Of a stretch of DNA of 32,371 bases, positions 14,849-23,623 are shown piece by piece; the first letter of the stretch is position 1, and the number at the start of each line of letters is the position of its first letter. The stretch spans positions 1 through 32,371 of the forward strand of contig JAJSLI010000091.1 of NCBI GenBank assembly GCA_021272315.1, in the 5' to 3' direction. The notes under the pieces are model-generated. The model was not told the origin of the DNA. It worked only from the letters and a program-made list of their open reading frames with translations, and did not search any database. A program made the position numbers and the translations under genes. Origin of the DNA: Methylacidiphilales bacterium (GTDB lineage: Bacteria; Verrucomicrobiota; Verrucomicrobiia; Methylacidiphilales; UBA1321).

Positions 14849-15775
14849 ATGAGGGCACCTTCGATTCTTTTTCCTTCGCGTTTGGCGGCGGGTGACGTGG
14901 TCGGCATTGCGGCTCCGGCGAGTCCTCCTGATCAACCGGAGAAGATCAATGAGGTTATCCGGCGGCTGACCGCCTACGGGTTCCGGATCAAGCCCGGAAA
15001 ATATTTACGGAAGCGGAACGGCTACCTGGCAGGAAGCGATGAGGAGCGGGCGGGGGACATCAACGAACTTTTCACGGACCCCAAGGTGAAGGGGATTTTC
15101 GCGCTGCGCGGCGGCTATGGTTCGTGCCGGATTTTGCCGCTGCTCGATTACGCGGCGATTCGTGCGAATCCGAAGCCTTTTATCGGTTACAGTGATATCA
15201 CGGCGATGCAACTGGCGATTTTGGCCAGGGCGGGGGTTGTGACGTTCCACGGCTCCAACGCGACGAGCGCCTTTGAGCCGGGAAACGAGGCGGCTTTTCG
15301 ACGCGTGCTGATGGACGCGCTTGGTCCAAAGGGCACGGTTTTGTTTTCGCGTGGAAATGCCGGCGGCAAGACTATCAAAACGGTGACGCCAGGTCGGGTG
15401 ACGGGGCGGTTGCTCGGCGGGAACATGACCTGCCTGCTGCGGCTGATCGGGACGCCCTATGCGCCCGACTTTCGCGGTGCGATCCTCTTTCTCGAGGACA
15501 CCGGTGAGAAGGCGTATCGCGTGGACGGAATGTTCACCCATTTGCGCCTGGCAGGCGTCCTTCCTCAAATCGTCGGGTTGGTGCTGGGACGGTTTGATCA
15601 CACTGACGCAGCGGAGCAGAAACGAATCACGGCCTGTTTACAACGGGAGGCGAAACGGACCGGGATACCGTGCGTTTCGGGCGCGCCGATCGGCCATTTT
15701 GCGGAGCAGATCGTCGTGCCGCAGGGCACGCAGGCGGAGTTGGATGCGGGGGAGGGGATATTGAAGGTTAAGTGA
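14849..15775 (+). CDS. LD-carboxypeptidase, peptidase family S66
   Basis: Serine peptidase of the LdcA family, 308 residues. It removes the terminal D-alanine from the wall tetrapeptide during murein recycling; related members (MccF) act on microcin. The expected Ser-Glu-His triad is visible: Ser115 in FIGYSDIT, Glu216 in LEDTGE and His283 in GHFAEQ. RGGYGSCRILPLLDY before the serine and LPQIVGLVLGRF near residue 240 are further family marks. There is no signal peptide, as expected for cytoplasmic recycling. The gene follows the unknown 174-residue gene at short distance and runs toward the ATP-grasp-like gene, leaving seven bases between the two stops. Confidence 0.93.
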   Translation: MRAPSILFPSRLAAGDVVGIAAPASPPDQPEKINEVIRRLTAYGFRIKPGKYLRKRNGYLAGSDEERAGDINELFTDPKVKGIFALRGGYGSCRILPLLDYAAIRANPKPFIGYSDITAMQLAILARAGVVTFHGSNATSAFEPGNEAAFRRVLMDALGPKGTVLFSRGNAGGKTIKTVTPGRVTGRLLGGNMTCLLRLIGTPYAPDFRGAILFLEDTGEKAYRVDGMFTHLRLAGVLPQIVGLVLGRFDHTDAAEQKRITACLQREAKRTGIPCVSGAPIGHFAEQIVVPQGTQAELDAGEGILKVK

Positions 15776-15782
15776 GAGACCG

Positions 15783-17060
15783 TCACCCTGCGACGACCGG
15801 TGTCGCCGAACCAGTGACCGGGCTGATAATGGCATCGTGCATGCCGTGGATGAGTTTTTTGTCCGAGGGCACGAGTGTGGAGAGGACGCCGCCGAGGCTG
15901 ACGCGGTCGTTGACGACGAAGTAGTAGGGGCAGATGCGGGCGCGGCCGGTAAGGGTGACGATTTCATCGTTCTCCGCGGCGTAATCCTGCTTGGCGAGCG
16001 CACCATTGACGAAGCGCTGGAGGACGCGCGGGTGCGTCGAAAATTCGGCGAGGCCGAGCCGGACCTGCTCGCTCCACTGTTCGGCGGACAGGTCGGAACC
16101 GACGTAGACTCCGCGCGCGCCCCAGGCCAGAGGGGAAAAGCCGGAAATTTTGAGGACGAGTTCGCGCTGCTTCTGACTGAAGCGCTCCATTTCAGTCCAC
16201 GACTGGATGCCGAGTTCGGGAATGACGGCGTGGTGCGGGAGCGGCGCGGGGTCGAGCACCCACGAGTAGGGGACCAGACCCTGGAGAAGTTTTTGGCCTT
16301 TCTCGCCGATTTCCTGCCGCCAGAATTCCTGGAGCGGACGCGACCAGAAGAGGGCGAGCCACAATTTTTCCTCGAGGCAGGGCTTGATCGGCGGGGTGAG
16401 GGGCTGGCCCGGTTGCCAGGCTTCCCTGAACCTGACTAGGTTGGGATAGTCGAAAGCCTCGAAGAAGCGGTAAGCCGGTTTGCCGCCCGGGGTGTAGTCC
16501 TCGACGGAGCGGACGCGGTCGGCACCGATGAGCCATTCCATTTCGGGGCGATAGGTGGAGCTCTCCTGCGAAATGAGGACTTCGCCGCCGTTGAGGACCG
16601 ATTCAAATCCCTTGCGCATGCCGTCGGCGCCGCCGGGGACGTTTTCGCCGAGCGCGGCGTAGGTTTCGTTGAGCCAGGCGGTGAGGCCGATGCCGCCGGG
16701 AACGGAGTCGAGTTCACTGAGCGCGAATCCGTCGTCGGTGAGAATGAGGTCGGGACGAATCACGGCGGCGACTTGGCCTTTTGTCTTGTCGTGACGCGAG
16801 AGAGCGACGAGTTCGGGAGGTTTGCCAGCGTCGAGGAGCGGCGCGACCCACGGATGCGCCTTGCCCGCGGCGCTCTGGCGGTAGAGGAGGTTGCAGGCGG
16901 TGTTGAAACGGTGGAGGACGATGCCGAGTTTTTCGAGCAGTTCGAGGTGGTTCGGGCTCAGGGCAAAGGGGCGCGGCGCGATGCGCCAAGTTTTCTCGGC
17001 GAAAAGTCCCTCGGCGGGCAGGTGGTCCCGCACGTAGTGGGCGCGTTCGAGGTCGGTCAT
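15783..17060 (-). CDS. Circularly permuted ATP-grasp-like protein
   Basis: A 425-residue protein that I place, with moderate confidence, in the circularly permuted ATP-grasp group (glutathionylspermidine-synthase-like or DUF404/407 type). Pointers: VIRPDLILTDDGFALSELDS and VPGGIGLTAWLNETY resemble the pre-ATP-grasp part of that group. LVLKISGFSPLAWGARGVYV followed by GSDLSAEQWSEQVRLGLAE resembles its lysine and glycine-rich nucleotide loop, though the usual GG before RGV is replaced by WGA. ICPYYFVVNDRVSLGGVLST closes the domain. If active it would join a carboxylate to an amine using ATP; the substrates are unknown. The ATG at 17060 is preferred over the upstream TTG at 17105, which lies in non-coding-looking sequence. 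Confidence 0.6.
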   Translation of the reverse strand: MTDLERAHYVRDHLPAEGLFAEKTWRIAPRPFALSPNHLELLEKLGIVLHRFNTACNLLYRQSAAGKAHPWVAPLLDAGKPPELVALSRHDKTKGQVAAVIRPDLILTDDGFALSELDSVPGGIGLTAWLNETYAALGENVPGGADGMRKGFESVLNGGEVLISQESSTYRPEMEWLIGADRVRSVEDYTPGGKPAYRFFEAFDYPNLVRFREAWQPGQPLTPPIKPCLEEKLWLALFWSRPLQEFWRQEIGEKGQKLLQGLVPYSWVLDPAPLPHHAVIPELGIQSWTEMERFSQKQRELVLKISGFSPLAWGARGVYVGSDLSAEQWSEQVRLGLAEFSTHPRVLQRFVNGALAKQDYAAENDEIVTLTGRARICPYYFVVNDRVSLGGVLSTLVPSDKKLIHGMHDAIISPVTGSATPVVAG

Positions 17061-17156
17061 GGAGAGGCTAACGTGGCACAAGTTGGGGGGAGTGCAAAAC
17101 CGCAAAAAACATGATCCTTAACGAATTCTAATTTAAAATGCGATTTTATGGGCAGG

Positions 17157-18428
17157 CTAAGTGCGCACTTGTCCAGTCCCGCGGATGACAAACTTGTAGG
17201 AAGTCAACTCGTCGAGGCCCATGGGGCCGCGGGCGTGGAGCTTATCGGTGCTGATGCCGATTTCCGCGCCGAAGCCGAACTCGCCGCCGTCGGTGAAGCG
17301 GGTGGAGGCGTTCCAGTAGACGGTGGCGGAATCGACCTCGTTGAGATAGCGCTCGGCGGCGGCGGGATCGTCGGTAACGATGGTGTCGGAGTGATGCGAG
17401 CTGTACTTCGCAAGATGTTCGAGCGCGCCGTCGAGGCCGTTAACCACGCGCGTGGCAAGAATCAGGTCGAGATACTCGGTGGTCCAGTCGGCTTCCGTGG
17501 CAGGGACGATCTTGGGGCCGGAGGCGAGCTTGAGGACGGTTTTATCGCCGCGGATTTCTACGTCCGCCTTGCCGAGAACAGCGGCGATCCGGGGCACAAA
17601 TTCGTCCGCGATGGCGCGGTCGATCAGCAGCGTTTCGATGGCGTTGCAGACGCCGGGGCGCTGCACTTTGGCGTTGAGGATGATTTTTTCAGCCATGTCG
17701 AAGTTGGCGTTTTCGTGGACGAAAACGGAACAGACACCGTGGGCGTGCTTGATAACGGGAATGCGCGATTCGGCCACGACTGTTTCGATGAGGCTGTGGC
17801 CGCCGCGCGGAATGATCAGGTCGATAAAGTCGCTCTGGCGGCAAAGAAAGGGGACGAGGGCGCGATCGGTGTTGTCGATGAGCTGGACGGCGCCCTTGGG
17901 AAGCGACGTGCATTTCTGGAGCGCGTCGACGAGGGCTCGGTTGGAGTGGATCGCCTCCTTGCCGCCGCGCAGGACGGTCGCGTTGCCGGTTTTGAGACAA
18001 AGGACGGCGGCGTCGACGGTGACGTTGGGGCGTGACTCGTAGATGATGGCGATGACGCCGATGGGCACGCGGACCTTGGAGATTTTAATTCCGTTCGGAC
18101 GTTCCCACTCGGTGATTTTTTGTCCGAGCGGCTGGGGCAAGACGCGCACCTGGCGCACCCCGGCGATTATCGTGGCGAGCGATTTCTCGGTGATGCGGAG
18201 ACGGTCGACCATGGCCTTGGTGAGGCCGGCTTCCTCAGCAGCGGCGATGTCCTTTTTGTTGGCGGCGAAAATGGCGGGGGCTTCTTTTTCGAGCTCCACG
18301 GCGATTTCGTCGAGCATGTCGTCGAGTCGCCCGGTGGGCAGCGTCGCGAGAAAGCGCGAGGCTTCCCGGGCGCTGACGCAGAGGTCGCGCACATCCTTTT
18401 CGGCGGCGGTGAGAGAGGGAGTGGTCAT
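17157..18428 (-). CDS. proA: Gamma-glutamyl phosphate reductase
   Basis: Second enzyme of proline synthesis, 423 residues; reduces glutamyl-5-phosphate with NADPH to glutamate semialdehyde. It shows the aldehyde-dehydrogenase-like fold of ProA. Family motifs are VPIGVIAIIYESRPNVTVDA, ALCLKTGN-like LKTGNATVLRGGKEA, IPVIKHAHGVC, and RPGVCNAIETLL with catalytic Cys261. The C-terminal FTDGGEFGFGAEIGIST and KLHARGPMGLDELTSYK are also typical. The ATG at 18428 gives the usual length. In the same orientation but 655 bp upstream lies proB; the pair is interrupted by a cassette on the other strand. Confidence 0.97.
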   Translation of the reverse strand: MTTPSLTAAEKDVRDLCVSAREASRFLATLPTGRLDDMLDEIAVELEKEAPAIFAANKKDIAAAEEAGLTKAMVDRLRITEKSLATIIAGVRQVRVLPQPLGQKITEWERPNGIKISKVRVPIGVIAIIYESRPNVTVDAAVLCLKTGNATVLRGGKEAIHSNRALVDALQKCTSLPKGAVQLIDNTDRALVPFLCRQSDFIDLIIPRGGHSLIETVVAESRIPVIKHAHGVCSVFVHENANFDMAEKIILNAKVQRPGVCNAIETLLIDRAIADEFVPRIAAVLGKADVEIRGDKTVLKLASGPKIVPATEADWTTEYLDLILATRVVNGLDGALEHLAKYSSHHSDTIVTDDPAAAERYLNEVDSATVYWNASTRFTDGGEFGFGAEIGISTDKLHARGPMGLDELTSYKFVIRGTGQVRT

Positions 18429-18510
18429 GAAGCGCCTAGTAAAGTAACGTGATTTCAGTATGGCCGCACTCTCAAATTTCGCAAATGGGGAGGGAGGGGA
18501 GTTTCGCGCG

Positions 18511-18540
18511 GAGGACTGTAGAGGACTAAAGAGGACTGCA
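18511..18540 (+). repeat. Three tandem 10-bp repeats
   Basis: GAGGACTGTA, GAGGACTAAA and GAGGACTGCA follow each other without gap. The period equals about one helical turn, so the shared GAGGACT faces the same side of the DNA. It lies 83 bp upstream of proA and just outside the left inverted repeat of the small cassette. Its role is unknown. Confidence 0.6.
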
Positions 18541-18551
18541 GGAGAGGGGGT

Positions 18552-18575
18552 AATTTCGCACGGAAGATTGAAGGG
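18552..18575 (+). repeat. Left inverted repeat of a small cassette
   Basis: AATTTCGCACGGAAGATTGA and four more bases. In reverse complement, 19056-19079 matches 20 of these 24 positions, including a perfect run of 13 (AATTTCGCACGGA). Related TTTCGC copies lie at about 18476 and 18502. Confidence 0.55.
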
Positions 18576-18601
18576 GTTTCAGGAAAGGGGTAACATTTTG
18601 C

Positions 18602-19042
18602 ATGAGGCATTTGGCTCCCGTGGCCCTTCTCTTTCTTTTGGGAACCCACTGTTTAGCAAGACTTGGTGACAGTCCGACAGAATGCGCCGCAAGGTATGGA
18701 CAGCCTATTTCACACGGTAGTGGTAAAGACAAAGGCAACGAAACCGGCCTTGATTGGTACGCTTACGCAAGCGGTGGATATGAGCGTGAAGTTCACTTCA
18801 ATCACGGTCGATCTGTGTTTGAAATCATTTGGAAAATACAGCAGCCAGATAGACCTTCCGCCAGGCCACCCTTGAGCGAGAAAGTGCAGCAATTATTTTT
18901 GGATGAAAACGCTATTGGCATGACTTGGTCTAAGCCAGTCCCGAGCTACAAAAGCCTTATCTGGACACGGACTGACAAGGCAACAGCGATGTATTCGAAC
19001 ATCACAAACGAAATGGAATTCAGCTCATTCCGTTGGCAATAA
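18602..19042 (+). CDS. Small secreted protein of unknown function inside the proB-proA gap
   Basis: A 146-residue protein I do not recognise. It has a signal peptide (MRHLAPVALLFLLGTHCLA). The mature part contains ECAARYGQPISHGSG, then YEREVHFNHGRSVFEIIWKI and the end SNITNEMEFSSFRWQ. The pattern of repeated aromatic strands suggests a small beta-rich domain. GGAAAGGGG lies about eleven bases before the ATG. The base composition is visibly less GC-rich than proA and proB on either side, and the gene runs against them. It is bracketed by imperfect inverted repeats of about 24 bp, so it may have been inserted. Confidence 0.65.
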   Translation: MRHLAPVALLFLLGTHCLARLGDSPTECAARYGQPISHGSGKDKGNETGLDWYAYASGGYEREVHFNHGRSVFEIIWKIQQPDRPSARPPLSEKVQQLFLDENAIGMTWSKPVPSYKSLIWTRTDKATAMYSNITNEMEFSSFRWQ

Positions 19043-19055
19043 GCTGAATTTTCGT

Positions 19056-19079
19056 CTCTTCCGTCCTCCGTGCGAAATT
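19056..19079 (-). repeat. Right inverted repeat of a small cassette
   Basis: Read on the minus strand this begins AATTTCGCACGGAGGACGGA. It mirrors 18552-18575 with four differences and ends four bases beyond the proB stop codon (stop at 19084-19086). Confidence 0.55.
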
Positions 19080-19083
19080 TCAG

Positions 19084-19878
19084 CTACGGATGGAACATCG
19101 TCCCAACCGCCTCACCTTGGCAAATGGAGACGAGAACGTTTTTCTGCCGTCCGTTGGCGATCTGCATGGGGATGCCGGCTTCGTTGGCGATACGGCCGGC
19201 CTTGAGTTTGGCGGCCATGCCGCCGACAGAAGTCTGGCTTTGCGTTCCGCCGGCGAGTTTCAGGATGCGGGCGTCGATCTTGTGGACGTCGCGGATGAGG
19301 CGTCCCGTGCCGTCGGGATTGGTGGCGAGGCCGCGAACGTTGGAGAGTATGATGAGGCGCTCGGCGCGGGCGAGGATGGCGATATGGGCGGAGAGCTGGT
19401 CGTTGTCGCCAAAGCGGAGTCCGATGAGTTCCTCGTAGGAGACGACGTCGTTTTCGTTGAAGATGGGGACGATGTTGCTGTGGACGAGGAGGTGTTCGAC
19501 GCTGCGCTGGATGTTGCGGTAGAGGGAACGGCTGTCGAGGTCGAGATAAGTAAGCAGAACCTGGGCGACGCGGATGCCGGAGCGTCCGAAGACTTCGTCG
19601 TAGAGGCTCATGAGGCGGGGCTGGCCAAGGGCGGCGCAGGCCTGGAGTTCGGCCATTGCGGCGGGGCGCTTGGCGAGTCCGAGCAGGGACATGCCGCAGC
19701 CGACAGCGCCGGAACTGACGAGGAGGACTTGGTGGCCGAGGCGGCGGAGTTCGACCACCTGCGCGGCGAGGTGCTCGATCTGGCGAAGATCGACCCGGCC
19801 GCGGGGATCGCTGAGGATGCCGGTTCCGAGTTTGACGACCCAGCGTTTGGGAACCGGGCCAAGACGCGACTTGCTCAT
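19084..19878 (-). CDS. proB: Glutamate 5-kinase, without PUA domain
   Basis: First enzyme of proline synthesis, 264 residues; phosphorylates glutamate on its gamma carboxylate. The amino acid kinase domain is complete: RWVVKLGTGIL (phosphate loop), LLVSSGAVGCG, PIFNENDVVS, LRFGDNDQLSAHIA, and TSVGGMAAKLKAGRIA near the end. It lacks the C-terminal PUA domain of the longer E. coli enzyme, which is common in short bacterial forms. The ATG at 19878 lies within the stop of the upstream gene (ATGA overlap) and gives MSKSRLGPVPKRWVV; longer in-frame starts would reach into that gene. Feedback inhibition by proline is known for the family and would be expected here. Confidence 0.96.
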   Translation of the reverse strand: MSKSRLGPVPKRWVVKLGTGILSDPRGRVDLRQIEHLAAQVVELRRLGHQVLLVSSGAVGCGMSLLGLAKRPAAMAELQACAALGQPRLMSLYDEVFGRSGIRVAQVLLTYLDLDSRSLYRNIQRSVEHLLVHSNIVPIFNENDVVSYEELIGLRFGDNDQLSAHIAILARAERLIILSNVRGLATNPDGTGRLIRDVHKIDARILKLAGGTQSQTSVGGMAAKLKAGRIANEAGIPMQIANGRQKNVLVSICQGEAVGTMFHP

Positions 19879-20252
19879 GGGAAATAGGACCTGACGCGGC
19901 GGTAAAGTTGAAAGAGGCGCCAGCCGTGTCCGGCCCAAGTGACGACGGTCTTTTTAAGACCGGTTAGTTCGGGGGCTGTGGGCTGAGTCTTAAGGGGCTG
20001 TGATTCGGAGAGGGATTTTTTCTTTTTAGGCGTTCCGCCCCAGAGGGTCTTGATGATGGTTACGGCGGCGGGTACGGCGGCAAAGATCCAAGGGTTGCTG
20101 CGAAGAAAACCGAAACCGCGCAGGCTGTACTCGGTGTAGCGGATGGGTTTTTCGAGCCGGGTGTAGGCTTCGGAAAACTCGGAGCGCTGGCGGGCGATTT
20201 GGGCGGAGAGTCGGAGGCGGCGCGCGGCGAAATCTTCCTCCGGCGGGTTCAT
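19875..20252 (-). CDS. YqjK-like protein
   Basis: A 125-residue protein of the YqjK type. The N-terminal half contains LRLSAQIARQRSEFSEAY followed by a RYTEYSLRGFGFLRSNPWIF stretch and a short hydrophobic part (AAVPAAVTII). The rest is basic and of low complexity. In E. coli yqjK follows yqjD and yqjE, and the same order holds here. The gene overlaps its YqjE-like neighbour by four bases and proB by four bases, so all are probably translationally coupled. The biological role of YqjK is unknown. Confidence 0.7.
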   Translation of the reverse strand: MNPPEEDFAARRLRLSAQIARQRSEFSEAYTRLEKPIRYTEYSLRGFGFLRSNPWIFAAVPAAVTIIKTLWGGTPKKKKSLSESQPLKTQPTAPELTGLKKTVVTWAGHGWRLFQLYRRVRSYFP

Positions 20253-20677
20253 GGCTTAACCTCACTGGGTTTTGGCGCGACCGGAGTGGGGCGGAGACTT
20301 TCGGCGTCCCGGCGCAATTCGGCCAGGGTCTGAGCGAGGAACTTGGGGCGTTCAAGGATCAAGTGGCGGGCGACGAGGACAAGAGCGGTACTGGAGAGAA
20401 CGCAGATGATGGTAACGATACCGAGGATGACATCGGCTTCTTTCCAGAACACAACGATGAGAAAGAAGAACAGGAAGAAAAACGTCATCACGATGACGAG
20501 GACAGCGGCCAAGGTGACAACGATGAGCCGGACGGCGTGGGTGCCGCTTTCCTCGAGCTCGGTGGTGGCCAGGTCGAGACGCGTGTAGAGGATGGCGACG
20601 AGAACGCCCCAAAATGAGCGCAGATTGGAAAACAGGCCTGGGCTTGGGCCCGGGTCCAGGTTTTCGGGAACCGGCAT
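20249..20677 (-). CDS. YqjE-like phage-holin-superfamily membrane protein
   Basis: A 142-residue membrane protein of the DUF1469/YqjE type. A short N-terminal part (FSNLRSFWGVLVAILYTRLD) leads to two transmembrane helices, the first around AVRLIVVTLAAVLVIVMTFF and the second around VILGIVTIICVLSSTALVLV. The cytoplasmic end is basic (ERPKFLAQTLAELRRDAESL). The ATG at 20677 (MPVPENLDPG) is chosen because the sequence upstream is Arg/Pro-rich translation of the intergenic space. It follows the YqjD-like gene at 14 bp. Confidence 0.8.
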   Translation of the reverse strand: MPVPENLDPGPSPGLFSNLRSFWGVLVAILYTRLDLATTELEESGTHAVRLIVVTLAAVLVIVMTFFFLFFFLIVVFWKEADVILGIVTIICVLSSTALVLVARHLILERPKFLAQTLAELRRDAESLRPTPVAPKPSEVKP

Positions 20678-20691
20678 GGGATGAGGGGGCC

Positions 20692-21036
20692 TTAGTCGCG
20701 GCGGCGCAGGAAGGTGCCGGCGGCGAATCCGAGGCCGAGAAGGAAGCCGACTCCGGCGGCGATGCCGACGGCGCTCCAAGGGTTGTCGCGGACATATTCA
20801 TCCGTTACCGCGACGGCCTCGCGGCCCCTGGCCTTGACGTCGTCTTGTACGACGGCGAGTTTACTCTGCGCAACCTTGAGACTTTCCTCGACTTTGACGC
20901 GGGCCTCGGCAGCTTTTTCACCGACAACGCTGGCGGTGGCTTTAAGGAGATCCTGAACGTCCTTGGTGAGGACTTTCACATCTTCGACGAGTTTTTCCCG
21001 AGTGACAGTGGCGGCTTGATTGGAATTGGATGACAT
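20692..21036 (-). CDS. ElaB/YqjD/DUF883 family membrane-anchored protein
   Basis: A 114-residue protein of the DUF883 family. A long amphipathic helix region (VEDVKVLTKDVQDLLKATAS, then EKAAEARVKVEESLKVAQSK) is followed by the family's end: YVRDNPWSAVGIAAGVGFLL, then GLGFAAGTFLRRRD. In E. coli YqjD and ElaB bind ribosomes at the inner membrane in stationary phase. The start follows AAAGGG at a good distance. It leads a run of four genes that ends with proB, so stationary-phase control of proB is possible but not shown. Confidence 0.9.
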   Translation of the reverse strand: MSSNSNQAATVTREKLVEDVKVLTKDVQDLLKATASVVGEKAAEARVKVEESLKVAQSKLAVVQDDVKARGREAVAVTDEYVRDNPWSAVGIAAGVGFLLGLGFAAGTFLRRRD

Positions 21037-21119
21037 AAAATATTTTCCCTTTCAGACCACTAAAGCCCAGGTGAGGCCGAAAGCAAGTACGGATTCTCCC
21101 GAACCAAAGAGAATGGGTT

Positions 21120-22043
21120 CTAGGGCGAGGGTTTGTTATCGCTGTCCTGCGGGGGCTTGCTGTCGTTGTCCTGTTTGGGGCCGAGCACAATGAAGAGTTC
21201 GTCGAGGTGATTGAGGTCGGCGGTCGGTTCGACGACGGCTTCGCGATAAAGGCCGAAGGTCGGGTAAGTTTTGGTCAGGGGTGGAACTTCCTTGATGGTA
21301 CCGAGGCGCAGACCGGCCGGGAAGTAGGGGCCCAGTCCGCTGGTGACGACGAACTGGCCGACTTGGACCTGGGAATCCTTGGGTAGGTAGAGGATTTTGA
21401 CGAGCGGAGTGCCCTCCTCGAAATTGCCTTCACCCTGGACGATGCCATGGTCATGGTTGCCGGAAAGATCGGTGGGAGCTCCGGGGTCCTGGGGATTCTC
21501 GACCAGAGCCGAGATGCTGCAGTTTTTATCGACCATGAGAATAACATCTGTGATATAGCGGGTGACGATTCCGGTCTTGCCGACGACGCCGCGGGGCGAG
21601 ACGACCGGCTGGTCGGGCTTGAGATCGGGTTCGTCCTGCCAGCCGACGTTGACCTGGACCGAGACCCACCAATTGGAGGGTTCACGGCTGATCACCTGAC
21701 AAGCGCGGAGACGGTACTGGGAGGCATCGCGGTAGCCGAGCATTTCGCGCAGGCGTGCATTTTCGGCCGCCTTGTTGGTGAGGAGTTGATTTTGCAGCTG
21801 GAGTTCAGCGATTTGCCGGCGTAGGGATGCGGCTTCGACCTGGGCCTGGTCGAGCGTCTTGAGCCGGGCGTCCATGTGAGTGAAGAAATGGACCGGCTTT
21901 TCAGCCAGACGCAGTACGGGACCGAAGAGTCGTTTCGTGCCTATGCGCAAATCCTGCGAGAACTGCTCAGGCAAAAGGAAGCAGCTTAGGAGGAGGGCGC
22001 AGATAAATCCCAGAAGCAGGAGTTGATAGGTGCTTTTCTTCAC
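21120..22043 (-). CDS. mreC: Rod shape-determining protein MreC
   Basis: A 307-residue MreC. One N-terminal membrane anchor (YQLLLLGFICALLLSCFLLP) is followed by a coiled coil (AQVEAASLRRQIAELQLQNQ) and the beta-rich periplasmic part. Family motifs there are REPSNWW, VSPRGVVGKTGIVTR and VTSGLGPYFPAGLRLGTI. MreC links cytoplasmic MreB to the wall synthases. The C terminus is a short duplicated low-complexity stretch (QDNDSKPP, then QDSDNKPS). The start is the GTG at 22043, with only a weak ribosome site. It lies 52 bp downstream of mreB and should share its transcript. No mreD follows. Confidence 0.96.
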   Translation of the reverse strand: MKKSTYQLLLLGFICALLLSCFLLPEQFSQDLRIGTKRLFGPVLRLAEKPVHFFTHMDARLKTLDQAQVEAASLRRQIAELQLQNQLLTNKAAENARLREMLGYRDASQYRLRACQVISREPSNWWVSVQVNVGWQDEPDLKPDQPVVSPRGVVGKTGIVTRYITDVILMVDKNCSISALVENPQDPGAPTDLSGNHDHGIVQGEGNFEEGTPLVKILYLPKDSQVQVGQFVVTSGLGPYFPAGLRLGTIKEVPPLTKTYPTFGLYREAVVEPTADLNHLDELFIVLGPKQDNDSKPPQDSDNKPSP

Positions 22044-22095
22044 CGCTTGGAGTCGATTATGGAATCGAGGTGGGGCGGGCCTTGTTGCGTCACCA

Positions 22096-23130
<1,035 letters not shown>

Positions 23131-23486
23131 GAAAATCAGGGTTGGAAAAATGTTGGAATGGGTTTGGGAGAGTGATCGAAGTGAAAGAGTGGCATCTTAC
23201 AGAAATGTTTGTCCGGCTGGTTTTTGGGCATAATGCCTACAGCCGTTACCCTTTGTGTCTAGAGGCTGTCTTGGGATTAAGCAAGGGCGATTGGCGGGAA
23301 GGGACATTTACTTCCAGTCTACGGCATGGAAGGGGAAGGCGGGAAGGCCCTCCTTGTTGTGGAGTATTGTAAAGATTGGTGGCTGAAACAGGGTTGGCCT
23401 GAACGAAGCGGATGGGATTCATACCTGAGGGAGATAATGAGTGGAGCAAGGGAGGTGTCCTATTTTTTGGCAAGACGGATACGAAA
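23131..23486. other. Gene-free region upstream of mreB
   Basis: The stretch lies between the start of mreB and the 3' end of tRNA-Pro, both on the minus strand. A weak promoter-like pair is at 23256-23284. A 75-codon open frame at 23246-23473 has the composition of non-coding sequence and no ribosome site. I see nothing else supportable. Confidence 0.5.
23256..23284 (-). promoter_or_regulatory. Weak promoter-like pair for mreB
   Basis: On the minus strand TTGCTT is followed after 17 bases by TAGACA, giving three of six consensus matches in each box. It lies about 126 bp upstream of the mreB start. This is only a candidate. Confidence 0.25.
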
Positions 23487-23560
23487 TCGGACCGGCGAGA
23501 TTTGAACTCGCGACCTCTTCCACCCCAAGGAAGCGCGCTACCAAACTGCGCTACGGCCCG
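23487..23560 (-). tRNA. tRNA-Pro(GGG)
   Basis: On the minus strand the 74 bases fold into a full cloverleaf. The acceptor stem is CGGGCCG with CGGTCCG and includes one G-T pair. The D arm is GCGC/GCGC. The anticodon stem CTTCC/GGAAG encloses the loop TTGGGGT, so the anticodon is GGG. The T arm is GCGAG/CTCGC with TTCAAAT, and the discriminator base is A. The 3' CCA is not encoded. Overall the sequence is clearly that of bacterial tRNA-Pro. It reads codon CCC and, by wobble, CCU. Confidence 0.96.
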
Positions 23561-23623
23561 CGTTGCCGAAAAATCGGACAGGAAGGGTCACTTTGCCAGA
23601 ACTGCTGCCAGCGGCAAGCCGAA

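Noticed and set aside
17061..17105. Longer start (TTG at 17105) for the ATP-grasp-like protein
   Set aside because: The extra 15 codons read as non-coding sequence and the ATG at 17060 fits better.
17148..18035. A 295-codon open frame opposite proA
   Set aside because: Shadow of proA, rich in Gly, Asp and Val; no domain.
23246..23473. A 75-codon minus-strand frame upstream of mreB
   Set aside because: Pro/Arg/Ser-rich, no ribosome site, no motif; more likely mreB upstream sequence.
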